Shown here: positions 36,050 to 48,074 of the stretch, piece by piece
Layout of the letters: the number at the start of each line of letters is the position of its first letter
How positions within the stretch are numbered: the first letter of the stretch is position 1
Assembly: GCF_963662255.1 (NCBI RefSeq)
Contig: NC_085047.1
Coordinates: 97,285,619-97,349,618, forward strand
Direction of reading: 5' to 3'
DNA: 64,000 bases
From: Cinclus cinclus
Taxonomy: Eukaryota > Chordata > Aves > Passeriformes > Cinclidae
The notes under the pieces: model-generated
Databases searched by the model: none
Told to the model about the DNA's origin: nothing
What the model saw: only the letters and a program-made list of their open reading frames with translations
Position numbers and translations under genes: made by a program

Positions 36050-36540
36050 GAATAATTCATGTCCAAATTAGATATGCACTAATGATCTCAGTGTAGTTAA
36101 CTGGAAAACTAGGATCTGGCTTAGTGTGTGCTTAGAGCAATAAAACACTTTGAAGGCTACTGGGACTGTAACTGCTAGGCTCAATAAAGCTGAGTCACTA
36201 AAAAGGAGTGATTTAATCTTTCCTGTTTACCTTCTCTGAAGCACACTGCTTGCGGAACCACTGCATTAAAGGAACACTTTAGCTCACGTGGCCAAATAAC
36301 TAGAATTCTGCTAACATGATTTGCAAAATGCAATCATTTAATTATGCCTTTTCCAGTGAAACTGATTATGCATATTTTCTGTAATAGATTGCTTACCATT
36401 TAAAGAGTAAATCTACTTAAATCTACTTATATATTGAAAATTAATCGGTCTGTGGCCTTCTGAGCATTATCTCAAATCGTCAGATTCTGAGCACAGTTTC
36501 AGATACAAGTTAACCATATCTAGGTAAGGCCGTCTTTTGA
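36050..36540. promoter_or_regulatory. Candidate conserved AT-rich block upstream of CpG island
   Basis: Contains aattagatatgcactaatg near 36067, 'tcatttaattatgccttttc' near 36334 and gattatgcatattttc near 36364. These are rich in homeodomain and POU-like (ATGCATA) cores. CpG frequency rises toward its right edge (aatcggtc, atcgtcag, gccgtc). It lies directly before the GC-rich island at 36600. Composition-based call only. Confidence 0.2.
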
Positions 36541-36599
36541 ATAAAAAGACAAGATTTATTACGAGAAAAAAAAAATAAAAAAACCAAACACTCTTAAGG

Positions 36600-36790
36600 C
36601 TGCACTTTCCGCGTTTTTTTGCTTCGTTTGTGTTTTTTTGGGAGCTGCCCGGGTCCCCTGGCCTGCAGTGCCCCGCGCGGGCTGCAGGTGGCGCTGCTCC
36701 CCCGGCTCTGCCCGGAGCCGCCGCCGCCGTCCCGGCTGGGGCTCGCAGGGATCAGCTGCGCCAGGAATTCAACTCGGGCTTCCAACCCTG
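36600..36790. promoter_or_regulatory. Short isolated CpG island (candidate promoter/first exon)
   Basis: This is the most GC-rich stretch in the window. I count 18 CpGs between 36610 and 36775, including ccccgcgcgggc at about 36671 and gagccgccgccgccgt at about 36715. A perfect 10-bp palindrome, cccgcgcggg, is present. CpGs continue at lower density to about 36950. Both strands are open through it in short frames. The minus-strand frame (36594-36785) starts inside the island and ends in a Lys/Arg-rich stretch. No translation is recognised. In vertebrates such islands usually mark unmethylated promoters. No TATA box or clear splice donor was identified, so direction is unknown. Confidence 0.45.
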
Positions 36791-36955
36791 CTCACTTTAG
36801 TGGTCTGGCGTTATTCCTTCCAGTCGCAAAAACCTCTCCTTTGTTTTCCTTCAGCATTGTTAGCGATTTCATACTATGCCTTATGGCTAGAAACTCGTAT
36901 AGCAGCAAACCTCCCTAACTCTCGTGTTATGGCTTTACCATCGCTGTGGTGAACC

Positions 36956-37416
36956 TGTCTGCTATTTTTGGCTGGGATAGAATTATTTTTTTCTTTCGTC
37001 AGCTAGTGTGGGGCTCTACTTTGGATGTGCGCTGAACACAGAGTTGATAATATAGAAAGGTTTTTGTTATTGCTGAGTGATGCTTACACAGAGCCAAGGC
37101 CTTTGCTGATTTCCCTCCTGTCATGCCGGCAAGGGAACTGGGCATACCTGGGAATTTTGGAGGGGACACAGCCAGGACAGGTGACCCCAAGTGACCTAAA
37201 GGATATTCTAGACCATATGACATCATGCCCGGTACATAAAGTGAAGGGAAGAAGAAGGAATGTGGCAACATTAGAAGTGATAGCCTTTTGCTGTCTTTTT
37301 CTCAACCCACAAGTTTTCCAGTTTTTATGCTTTCAACTCTCTCCTTAATCCTAGTGGCGGGAAGTGAGCAAGTGGCTGTGTGGGGTTTGGCTGCTGACTG
37401 GGGTGCAACCACAGCA
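36956..37416 (+). mobile_element. Solo LTR of an avian endogenous retrovirus family, plus strand
   Basis: Starts tgtctgctatttttggctgg at 36956 (family start tgtgctggttttggctgg). It continues with acagagttgataata (about 37038), 'ttattgctgagtgatgctta' (37067) and 'gaggggacacagccaggaca' (37160). A U3 segment, 'accatatgacatcatgcccg', at 37212 leads to a TATA-like acataaag at 37234. U5-like sequence 'tctttttctcaacccacaag' is at 37293. The end is gactggggtgcaaccacagca near 37416. Its length of about 460 bp suits a solo LTR. Part of the R region with the poly-A signal seems deleted. No convincing target-site duplication was found and no coding region is attached. Confidence 0.85.
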
Positions 37417-38010
37417 AAATCTTACCATGTTTCTTTGTAACAATCCTGTACACTCCAAATAAGTTGATTTATCCCTCCTTTACGGTTTCTGCCCCTAAGT
37501 TTGCGAGCAATTGAGAGTCTATGAGAGTGGCAGACCAAAATGTATAGGTGATAGAGCATGTGTCCTGTTTTGCATGTATGCAGCCATTTTCACCCTAAGG
37601 CAGCCTGAATGTTCAGTGCAGACCAGCGTCTGAGTGAAGGAACAGATGGCTTGTGTCAGTGGTGCATGGTCCAAGCAAGGACACTCAGGAGTCAGCAGAA
37701 GGCAGTTCTCTTTATCCCTGCACTCCTTCTCAATTCAGTTTGTTCTCTGCTCCACGAATAAGACCCAAGATCATATTTGACATTGATTCCGAGCACTGTA
37801 GCTTAGATAAGAATAGAGAGGTAATAATAAGGAAGAAGGAGGGGAAAAAAATATAGAGTATCTTTCTTTTCTAATTTTTACATCTATACAGTATTGATGT
37901 TTTATTTCAATCTAAAATAGTTATCGGTTGCAAACAATGGAGTTATAAATTTAATATGTAAAACCCTAAAGTGGATAGCTGTGTGTATTTTACCACAGTA
38001 ACAGGACAGC
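37417..38010. other. Non-coding spacer between LTR and CR1
   Basis: No gene or repeat recognised. It includes a moderately GC patch at 37580-37780 with no family match. Confidence 0.5.
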
Positions 38011-38462
38011 TATAGAATAATAGAAAAAAATGCTTTGGAAGGAACCTCTGAGGTTATCCACTCAACCACCTGCTCAAAGCAGACCCAGCTTACACCTTGT
38101 TGCCCAAGTTCTTGCACATTTGGATTTTGACTACCTGCAAGAATTGAAATTTTACACCTTCACTGTGTATCTCTTTTCAATCTGTGACTGTGTTCTTGCC
38201 CTTCTTGGCTACAAAGGGTGCAGGGCTGACTCATGATCAGTTTTGTGCACCAGGTCTCCTTGGGCAGTTCCAACCTGTGCTGGTTCAGGGGTTTGCACCG
38301 TGCCAGCCAGGACAGGACTTGCTTGTGCTGAAATCCACATGGTCCCTCTCAGTCTGCTGAGGCTCTCCACAGATGGCAGCCCTGCCTGCTGCTGTGTCCA
38401 ACATCACTTCTAATTTACGGTCTCCTCAAAATTTCTGAGGGTCTCACTGTCCAGATCATGAC
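38011..38462 (-). mobile_element. CR1 LINE, minus strand, internally deleted
   Basis: The plus strand starts with an antisense CR1 3' end (atagaataatagaa at 38012). Next come ggaaggaacctctgaggttatc (38037-38058) and a cctgctcaaagcag segment at about 38069. After about 38190 it jumps to ORF2-derived antisense sequence, ttcttggctacaaaggg and ggctgactcatgatcagttt (about 38200-38241), and then to 'ggtctcactgtccagatcat' (38440). In a full CR1 several hundred bp lie between these parts, so an internal deletion has removed the middle. The divergence is moderate to high and there is no usable open frame. Confidence 0.8.
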
Positions 38463-40479
38463 TGTTTGGTTTGAGGGATCCTCCCAAAGTACTCTGAAAG
38501 AGTAATTGGGAAAGATAAGTAGAGGAGTATAGGAAGTAAGTTAAGGGTGCCCAAGAAGGCTGTTCAGTAAAAGAATCATGCTCAGCTGGCAGAGAGGTGA
38601 CTGATAGTCAGAGAGCAGAGTGCAGATTACTGATCCCAAGGTTCAAGAGACAAACAAGTGGTGAAGATTTGTGTCATTGGAATGAAAATAGTTGGGCAAT
38701 GATCAGAGAGGTTTTGAACTATAGCTGGAAGTAGGAATTTCAGGGGTGCACTGTATGAAGAGGAGGCAAGTACTTTTATATTTTTAGCAAAGGAAATCAG
38801 TTCGTAGTAATCCACTCTTAATATTGGATGATATTTTTGTTCAGTTTATGAACTAAAATTATTGTTACTTTCTTAACGCCTATGTAAAGTACTAGAGTGT
38901 ATCGGGATCACACAACCTCATGAGGGTTAAAAAAATTAAGTCTCTAAAGCCCCAGATTGTTCATATTTCAATACTGTGACTGGGTATCCTGTAACAGATA
39001 AAAGAAAAACATTCCTCTGGAAAGGAATAACTCTCTCTGCCTTGGTAAATGCCGTGTTCTGTTTCTATTTAAAATGTAGCCAAGCTCTTCAATGAGATGG
39101 AATTTCAGTTCACTTGCAGAAAATGTGAAGCAATACTCTGCTTGTTTTTTCCTTCTAGAGTCAGTATTGCCAATGAATTTTCTTCCATTACAATATGCTT
39201 AAATATGTTTTTTTCTCCACTGGACAAAATTTTCACTGTAACTAGAGATATTGAGCTTCCCTTAAGTCTGTGTTATCTCTAATTATTAGCTTTCTTTCAA
39301 AGAGACATGAAAGCTAAAATACAGAAGAGCACTGTCCTATTCCCAACCTTAGACCTGAGTGATAGGAAGTTGCTAGGCAAGAAAATGAAAGCAATGATTT
39401 TAGCTTTATCAATATTGAGCAAAATTTGTATCTAGATCCCTTTAAATAGGAAAAAATATTTAAATCAGATGATGATTATAAGTGGAAGTACACATACACT
39501 AACAATAAGAATGGAAGACAATTTGTTTGGGAAGTCTTTAACATTGAGAACCTTGTTTTGGCTCTTTCCTCATCACTCTGAAGCAATTATTTAAATCAGA
39601 AATAATGTGCAGACAAAATTGTACATGCATAAAAGGAAGAAATCCACTGGTAAATCCAGATGTATAAAATAGTATCATGCTGCTTTAGGACCTAACACTA
39701 TTTCTTAATACATCTAGACAAAAGTCACTTTCTCTGACCAGTGGGAACTCAAATCTCTAAAAGCCCTTTTTTGGTTTCATTCAACACTTTTTATTGAAAC
39801 TGTTAAGGATCAAGTGAAGCAGCTAACTTCAATTACAATTTTAAGTTTTTAATGATCTGACATTTGAAATAAAAACAGAAATCATGCAAATAAGGCCTGA
39901 ATGGGTTTCTCTCTTATCTGTTGCCATTCACTAATGTGAGGACTAAATCTGACCCTTAATTCACTTTACCATAAAATGGACAAAACTCTCACAGGATATT
40001 CTTGTAAGTATTACACTAAGTTCTCTGTCCTACATACCATCTTAATCTATATAACATTCTTCAGTTAATTAATCAGAAAAAAAAACTGCTTTAAGATTTT
40101 TAAGCATCAGATATACTTTTACACCATCAAATTTTAAAATCCCAACACATCAGGCGGCAAATGAAATTTGTCTAAAACCTTCGTGACCTTTCAATTAGAA
40201 TTTTTTCAATCAATATAATATTTAATATATTGATTGAAGGGATTTACCAAATAGTTCCAAACTGCAGACTTGAATCTCTGCAAATCTGCCATGTGAAAAA
40301 TTAAGTGTTTTTTGTCTTAAGATGAACTGAGCTACTCCTGCTCTGACGAAGATTAATGTTGAGATACAGAATCCTCTTTAGATTGCTAGGCTACTCGTAG
40401 CGGGACCGTGATATCTTATCTTCAGGAATAACCTCCTGCTCTAATTGACCTTACTTTGAGCAGAGGTGGGACTACAGAT
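38463..40479. other. Unique AT-rich non-coding sequence
   Basis: No gene or transposon recognised. Contains a 34-nt perfect inverted repeat at 40205-40238 and a cluster of CpGs near 40395-40415 (actcgtagcgggaccgtg). Confidence 0.55.
40205..40238. repeat. Perfect 13-bp inverted repeat (hairpin)
   Basis: Arm ttcaatcaatata (40205-40217) pairs exactly with tatattgattgaa (40226-40238) around an 8-nt loop. It is AT-rich, so a chance origin is possible. No T-run follows that would suggest a polymerase III terminator. Confidence 0.9.
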
Positions 40480-40925
40480 GTTTTCATGTAAGAAGATGGT
40501 TTGTAAGAATAGTGCAGAAGGTAATTTCCCTCAATTCATTACAACTGTACTGATTACAGAGGAGTAGAAACAGCCTTGTCTGCCCAATGAGGATGGGGGT
40601 TATAAAAGAGTGGGGTAGGTGGTCAAAAGTTATAGCTGGAGCTTGTGACTCAGAGTTTGCTGCAGTTTGGGATGGAGTCTGCTGGGTGTGCTGTGAGGAG
40701 GTAAGGGGTGTGTGGTCATGCAAGGGACAGACAAGGTAAGATGTGTGAGGGACAGACAGGGTTAGGCAGCCAGGGAAGAGATAGGTTGGGATTAGCCAGT
40801 CATGCAGAAGGAAGAAGGAAACTTGCAGAGAGAGAGAGAGGGGAGAAGGAGTCAGTGCTGTGTGGAGTTGTCTGAGAGAAGGCATGAGAAGCTTTTAATA
40901 AAGGACTAGTGATGATTCCAGTCTG
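40480..40925 (+). promoter_or_regulatory. CCAAT-TATA-...-AATAAA unit, possible unassigned LTR
   Basis: A CCAAT box (cccaatga at 40583) is followed by a good TATA box (tataaaag at 40601). After about 290 bp of G/A-rich sequence with no long plus-strand frame comes a poly-A signal, aataaa, at 40897-40902. Tight spacing of promoter and poly-A signal in under 450 bp is typical of retroviral LTRs. The internal sequence has repeated gggacagac units (about 40726 and 40750) and an AG run near 40829. I cannot match it to the other LTRs here and see no clear TG...CA ends. A small non-coding transcription unit is the alternative. Confidence 0.35.
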
Positions 40926-43900
40926 TCTTGACATAATTGATACATTTTCAAAACTCTTCAGTCCTGTGATCTGTTTCAGTCATGTCAGATACATTTTGTT
41001 GCTGTTCCAGGTGCCTTCTTTATGCATGCACTGAGGATTACCATCCCACTTAATGACTTTGTTTGAATGACATCCTTATCCTCTCCTCAGCCTCTTCAGC
41101 TGACAGCCTCACATATTGATGTAAGGGACTGTGATCTCTCCTGCAGCTGCTTCAGCTTCTTCTAGCAATGATCAGAGCTCTTTCTCATTCATCCATAAAT
41201 ATAACGTCATATGATCACTGTTGGCCAAGGACAGAACAGACAAAAGTTTCTTCACGTTCACCTTACCAATATCTCCTCCCTTCCCAGGACATGTGCTGTA
41301 GGAGTTCCTGAGTAACCGGTGGCATGCTTCAATGTCATTGTTTATCTCTTGTTGAATCTTTATTTTGGCACTGTCTAGACAGTTGAGTAGACCTGCAAAA
41401 AGATATTGGGAGTTATGCTACTTGGTAGCAAAACAGTCAATCCTTCTCAACGGCACTGTCCTGAGACAAATTATAGCAATATTTTTGCAGAAAATATGCA
41501 CCTCATTATGTATTAAAATCTATGTACTAATTGATACTCAGACAAAATCACTTTTGGTAAGTCAAAAGTCTCAATAACACCAGTAAAAATGGCTAATCTA
41601 AACCATAACATTTAAAAATATAAAGACTGGAGCAGGTTTATTTTATCATTCATAAGTCAAAGTCTGTCAAAGATATTTATTGAATTGCTAGAGTTAGATA
41701 AAGCTCTTAGATTTAACAGCATGGACTCCCTTTCATTGCTTTATATTTCTTATGTCTTCAACTTGCTCTTATTATATCTTCAAATATTATCTTCAAGCAT
41801 AAAAGATATTAAGCACTGTTCTGCACCAGACATACATTTTAATGGACACAGGCCTGTCAGCTCAGGTGTCCAGATACCTTTAGAAAAGCAGTTGTTGGAA
41901 TGACAGTTTGCATCCTATATAAATTAATGGGGCATGGATTATTTTATTAGATGATAGACAAGTGTTTGCATTCTGCAGAGCAATTAGCAATCCTAGTGCT
42001 TGCTATCTTTCCTGTGTGGGGACCTGAAACCTCTAGCCCAGGGGGCTTCACTTTGGGATCATGTTACAGGAGATAATTAAAACCTAAACAATACAAATTT
42101 AGGTGGTAGTTAAACCAACCATCAACTGACTGGTGATATCGTAGTATGTTGCTTGGCAACTATGAGCTGAGAAATTAATTATTTCTTTTAGAATGATATT
42201 AATTGCCTCATTTTATTAAGTTAGAAAAAAAAGAAACAACATTACAATGACTTTAAAAGTAGGCAGAAGAAGATAATCTGAGGAGAGATAAAGGATTGAA
42301 TAATGTAAAAGAAAAACGGAGTGGGGCGAGAAAGGAGAGGATTTGAAACAGGATGTCCAAAACACGTTAGTCTTCAGTATAGGAACATTACCATAGCAAT
42401 GGTACTAGTTTGTTTGATTTGAGATTTGGTTTGTTGGGTTTTTGGGTTTTTTCTGCGCTCTGGAAAAGCTACCTTTTGACAAAATAGAACGATTTTGATG
42501 CAATGATTGTTTTCTTAAATATAGGCCTCAATTCATGTAAGAATTTTGTTGGTCCAGTATTGAAGACCTTTCAGATGAATCGTAAATAACCTAAAAAATC
42601 CCGTTAAGAATATTTCTTTAAACTATCTCTGAGTGAATAAGGGAATGTAAATTACTTTACTATTAGTATTAGTTACTTGCTGTAACTAGAGTAGAACAAA
42701 AACTTGGAATTGGATCTTCAGTACTGAAGATTGTTTGTATCCCACATTGTGATAACATCTTCTGGCTTCCAAGGCTTTAAAATGTTGCTCTATTTCCAAA
42801 ATTACTTTCTGTATCATTTTTCATGTTGCTTATAGGAGAATTCCAAAGATCATCTTATGCAGTGAACATGACAAGTTGTAGTTAGCTGAGATGATGGACA
42901 TGGGTAGACTTTGCTAAAAAAGAGCAGTTTTCACATAGCTCAAATAATTAATTGCAATTAGTTCACCTGATTATTTGGGTTTAAGGAAAGAAAATAAAAA
43001 CACACTATAATACAGGCACATTAACTACAATACAATTAGTGTAATTGTAATGTAGTTACAATGTAGTTTCAATTTGTTAAAAATCATTCTTGCTAATGTA
43101 TCTGAATTATAAAGTCTAATTGATGTTTACTTGATAACTTCATTTTCTGTATAACACAAGAGAAACTCCTTGTCCAGTCTCAATTTTTTGTTTGTGTTTC
43201 TCTGAAGTAACTGGGCAAAAATCCCCGATATTCTACTTTCTATAAGGATGTCCAGTTAACTGCTTGATCAGAACATCTTTGTATGGATATCTGTAGTTTT
43301 GTTGTGAGAAGGGGATTTGGATTGACTTTCCCCTCTACTGCATAAAATGTGTTCAGACTTAGTGAGTCTAAGTTATGTTGATTCCTTAACACAACTTTAG
43401 GTGATTCCTGATATGTTTGGCAAAAGGACACGGCTGTTCCAGTGCTGAGCACCACATTCCTGTTAGGAATGTGGCCTCAGTTCCAAGGGCCAAGTTGCAG
43501 CTGAAGCTGGGGGCCAGTGTGCTGAGGGAGTGAGGCAGGGAGGGAAGACAGCATTTCTGCTACAAAATGTTATCTTAGTACCTCTCATTTAACCCCAGAG
43601 CTAGACCAAGCATGAAAGAAGGTGCTTAAGTAAAATCAGATTTCATGCCTAAAATGATGTCTGGGATTTAGATGATACCCTTTCTCCTTAGACAACTGGC
43701 TTACTCTTTTTCCCATAGTCCTGCTAAGACGAGTTGCTGTCACCTACCTTTAAACAAAGTGTCTTAATTTGATATGAGGTGAGCCAAATGAGGTCAAGTA
43801 CTCATTATTTGTGTCCCAGATGAGTGTCCTCAGTGCTGGAAAGAATTCCCATCTGCTCTCCACTGCCCTCCTGGGCAGGGCAAGGGAGCACCAAAGGAGT

Positions 43901-45479
43901 GTGATCCAGCTGTCCACTGGAAAAGGCACTCTGCTGGGAGGAGGGAACAGTGAAGCCCTCTGAGAGGCTGCTGAAGGTTATTTCCCATGACTTTTCAATG
44001 CAAAGTGCCAAAACAGTTGTGGGAGCAGGAGCCAGGACTTCATGGCTCCTCCATCTCCAGTGCAGCTTGCTAGAGAGGGGTATGCCTTTTCCTGGAGACA
44101 GCAAGAGCTGGAGCACTGTCTTGAAAGTTTAAATACCAGAGGAGGACTTGGGAATAACCTGCACAAATGAATCACCTCCCTAAGTCTCTGAGAGAAAGGT
44201 GTAGGAATGCATCTTGAAAGAAATGGGTTTCTATCCTTTTCTAAAGCCCCTGACCTCAATGGTATCTTGTGAAAAAAGAGACATGCAGGAAAAACTGTAG
44301 TCTCAGTTCTACTTAGTTCTCTGTATGTGGAATTAAGTTACTAATTAGGGTGTGGAGCCATAAGAGAAGTCACTTGCTCTTTTGCCCTGAAGATCTTAAA
44401 ATTAAAAATACTTGAAAAGACGTTCTTAACACAGAACTGGGAACTAATTGGTTGTGGCTGTACACAAGGAAGCATTCATTATTTTCAGTTTGCGAAGTAT
44501 ATTTATCCTTAGCATTTCAAGTTTCTTGCTAGTACTTAGATGGAAAAACATCATTAAAAGTAAATAGGTTATACTGAGGGAATTCTTTTAGCATGAAGTA
44601 CTCGATCTCTTGCCAGAACTTAATGAAATTTATGATGTGAGAATGTATACCAGCTGAAAAAAACCCAAACCAATTTTTTTTTTTCAGCTGTAGCAATTCT
44701 ATAGTAAAATAACCTTTGGAGTAGCTACGTCAGGGATTTTCACAGGCACCACACACACTATGCCTAGAGAAAGGACTAACTATTTGTAGAAGACCTAAGA
44801 TCATTTTGCAGTGTAAAAGTAGCTAGTCCAGCCTTTCTTTGACAGTTGTTCTGAGCTGTCACATTAAGTGCATCTCTTATACCTAGCTGAACATCCTTTG
44901 ACTAGAATAGCTGTATGACTAAAGGCCACAGGTCTTTAATGATACTCTGCCACTCCAAGGACAGCAACTTCTGTCTGTGAAGAGCACATTCTATATAGGC
45001 ACTTTGACTGATGTGGTCCTTGCATAAATCCCCAGATCTTCCCAGGGACTTGGGTGGATTCAACCTGGAGCCAAGGCACTTCCAGAGTTGTGAGCTGAGG
45101 CAGGCACCATCTGCCTTACTGGTTTCAGTTAGGCAGTAGCAGCCCTTGCTGCTCTAATAGGAAAGGCCCTCAGGAAAGGGCATTATCTGGATGATCAAGA
45201 AGAATGAATCAGAAATGTGGGCTTTGTCAGCTGCTGTGAAAAGCATGTTTTTCTGCATGATGAAGAAAACTCAGTATATGGAAAAATATTATTATTTAAT
45301 GAACTCCCCTTGTCATTCTCATTTGAAGTTGCTAATGAGGCTGAAGTCAATATCCGTCATCTGTTCAGTAAAGTGAGTTCTTCATCTTGACAGTCCAAGA
45401 TTGCCAGTGGGAAGATGCAGATTTGTGAGAAGAGCTAAATGGTGTTTACTGTGGTGACTGATTATCTCCTGAAGAATCA
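40926..45479. other. Unique non-coding sequence
   Basis: No gene or transposon recognised over about 4.5 kb. Contains a 13-bp-arm inverted repeat at 44651-44690. The patches at 43490-43560, 43800-44130 and 44940-45180 are less AT-rich and hold short spurious frames on both strands. Confidence 0.55.
44651..44690. repeat. Perfect 13-bp inverted repeat (hairpin)
   Basis: Arm cagctgaaaaaaa (44651-44663) pairs with tttttttcagctg (44678-44690) around a 14-nt loop. The outer six bases are themselves a palindromic E-box (CAGCTG), so the structure carries two identical E-boxes. The A/T runs between them lower the significance. Confidence 0.9.
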
Positions 45480-45870
45480 TGTGTTTTTCTCCAACAGTAG
45501 AGGATATAATTTAATTAGACTGTTATTTTAAATGTTCTGACTTTTTTTAATGCATTAACTTATGGCCTGTGGCTGATAGAAAAGAAATTAACGCTGACTC
45601 CTTTGAGTGTGGAATGAATTGCCATTTGCAAGGGGAGAAAATTAATTATAAATGCCTGCTATTTAAGTTTTCCAGATTCAGATGATAAATGAAGCAATTA
45701 TTACATGTCAAGTATATAAACAGTAATTCGTCAACATTTCAGCTTATTAATTCTAGCATTTGCCATTCCATGTAACATATTTATCATGTTTTATTGCTTC
45801 TTGATGAAAAATTCAGCTTAGCTCTCTCAATTATCTTTACACAGCTGCATAATGAACCAACAAAGTAAGG
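45480..45870. promoter_or_regulatory. Candidate conserved non-coding element
   Basis: High-complexity AT-rich block with many homeodomain-like cores: gaaaattaattataaatgcc near 45638, gcttattaattctag near 45742 and acagtaattcgtcaac near 45720. It has E-box or GATA-like motifs (acacagctgc at 45840, gataaatg). No repeat or ORF explains it. Composition-based call only. Confidence 0.22.
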
Positions 45871-47595
45871 ATGTATATCACAGTCCTGAATGCCATGAAA
45901 GGGTTCTTGTTTGTCTTCGCTTGAGCTCAGAACTGGGACCTGAGCCTGGCCCAGCTACAGGTGTTCATCCTCATTTCAACTTCCCAGCCTAGCTTTCAAG
46001 GTGTTGTGCTGCCATGCTCCTGACTGCCCTTCAAAATCCATTTCTGCCTATTAATATATGCCCAAGACCCACTGATTCAGTCTTCCTGGGTGCTCCTTCC
46101 TGCTCTTTCTAATCCCATCTCTGTGGCTTTCCTCATCCTTCCTCTATGCCTTCAATTACATAAGAGCTGGACTGGGAGACCTCCTTGATTTTCACATCTG
46201 TCTCTGAAATACTGGTGTTCTGCTGCACTCCCCACAAACTCTGCACTGGCATGTGTGACCCATTTCATTTCTCCCTCTCATCCTCAGATACCTTTATCTA
46301 ATCCAGAAACCTCTGAATTTTACCGATGGACTGGAAACAAAGGCTTAAGCTCCCTCTTGGCAGACAGCTACGTTAATGATCTAGTTATGGAGCTGTTGTA
46401 AAATCTTCCTGTTCTGCGCTGCTGCTTTGGTCTGGAGGCTCTTCTGGTACAGGATGTCAAAATGCAGAAGCATGGCCATGCAAGTGGGTAGATCACAAGT
46501 CAGACAGTCTGGGCTTCCTAACAGCTTTTTGCTGCTGTGTGATATGTGATTAACTGTTTTATATACCAGGGTGAAATTTTGACCCAAGTTACACTGGTGG
46601 AAAACTGCCATGACTTTAACCTCTGGTGGTTTTTTATTCCTTCTCAAGGTTAGCCAAACCAGGTTTTGGGCTGTAAAAAACACAGTAAACATGTGCCACT
46701 TGAATTTAAAGGAAAATTTAAAACCACATTTTACAAACCAGTCACTTTGGGAAGGCATGCTTGCTGGCAGTTGCTGAAATGGCTACAATATACTCATTTT
46801 AGGCTTACCTGTAATCAAATGTTTTTGCTAATAAACTCTAAGTCTTCTAGCCTTAAGGCTGCATCGTTCCCTAGGACCATTTAGCCACAAACACATGGTG
46901 CATGTGCATTATGGAATAAAACAAATGCCTGCACGAAAGCACACGTTTGTGAGAGTACCTTTGCACCAGGAAACTTGATCTTTTTCTCCTGTTGAGAAGA
47001 CTGAGGCTGAAGCAGACTGGATGACCAGGATGAGAATGCAGCCAAGTCTGTGTTTTGTCCCGCAGTCACACCAAACCCAGTTCTGCTGGGCCATCCACCC
47101 TCAAAGCTATGTGCAAGACATCTCCCTCTGAACTTATCTTGTGGGTCTTAAGTCCCATCTTAAGAACAGTTGCAATCCTTCCCCTCATCAAAGGGAGTGC
47201 TTAATACCTTTTAGATTTTTTTGACTGTTTCAACATATAACACATTAGAAAATATGGCACATCAAGTAACTGATGTTGCTCTGATACATTCAGAAGCAAA
47301 TTCACTTAATTTGGTTGTGTGCAATATCTTTATATTTATGAAACAGTATGTTTATAGGAGCTGGCACAATGTTGTCAGCATAGGATACGTTGGCACCAGA
47401 GTCTAACAAGCTCACATATAAACAGGCATTGCATGTTACCACATGTGTCAGTCTTGCTTGCCCTGGTAAGTTAAGCAGGTAAGCAGAGAAACTGTTTTAA
47501 ACAAACTTAGAAAGAAATACCCAGCTTTGTAAGATAAAATTCTTAGAAGCTGTTTGTATATGAAGAGTCACTGTGGTATTCACTGCACAACCAGG
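45871..47595. other. Unique non-coding sequence
   Basis: Nothing recognised. A less AT-rich stretch at 45890-46330 is pyrimidine-rich on the plus strand and may be an old repeat, but I cannot name it. The 125-codon minus-strand open frame at 46381-46758 has no recognisable domain. Confidence 0.5.
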
Positions 47596-48074
47596 CATTG
47601 TGGTGTAACCCCAGCTGAGAGCTAAGTACTGTGGAGCCACTTGCTCACACACCTGTAAATAAAGCCCCTGGGTAGTGATTATTATAATAGAGCAGACAGA
47701 AAGAGAGAGAGGAATAAAAGAGCAGGAAAGCAAGTGATGCACAGTAGAAATGCTCACCCCCTGCCGACCAATGTCCAGCCTATAACTGAGCCATGAAAGG
47801 CAGTTCCCAACCAGCTCCTTCCACTTTACGTACTGGGCATGGTGTTTTGTGGTATAGAATAACCCTTGGGCCAATTTGTGTCAGCTATCCTGGCCATGCT
47901 TACTCCTGGCTTCTTGTACACCTATCTGCTAGCAGAGCATAAGAAACTGAAAATTCTTTACTTAGGGTGAGCTCTGCTGGGCAACGAGTAAAGCATTGAT
48001 AGTTTATTAACATTGTACTGTAACAGCTGCTAGAAAAATAGAAAATAAAATCTCTACCCCACAAAACCAGGATA
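47596..48074 (-). mobile_element. Solo LTR of an avian endogenous retrovirus family, minus strand
   Basis: On the plus strand it begins at the LTR 3' end (tggtgtaaccccagctgaga at 47601). It continues with 'gaataaaagagcaggaaagc' at 47712, then a degenerate TATA region (antisense) near 47825-47835. The U3 segments tggtatagaataaccc (about 47851) and gtgtcagctatcctggcc (about 47878) follow. It ends at the LTR 5' end (cccacaaaaccaggata at about 48058-48074). Flanking 5-mers ccagg (47591-47595) and ctagg (48075-48079) match at four of five bases, consistent with a decayed 5-bp target-site duplication. The length of about 480 bp and the lack of coding sequence make it a solo LTR. Same family as 36956-37416 and 52493-53063. 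Confidence 0.88.

Noticed and set aside
40484..40885. 133-codon minus-strand frame
   Set aside because: It comes from a purine-rich plus strand, which removes stops on the complement. The Ser/Thr/Pro/Leu-rich translation is typical of such artefacts.
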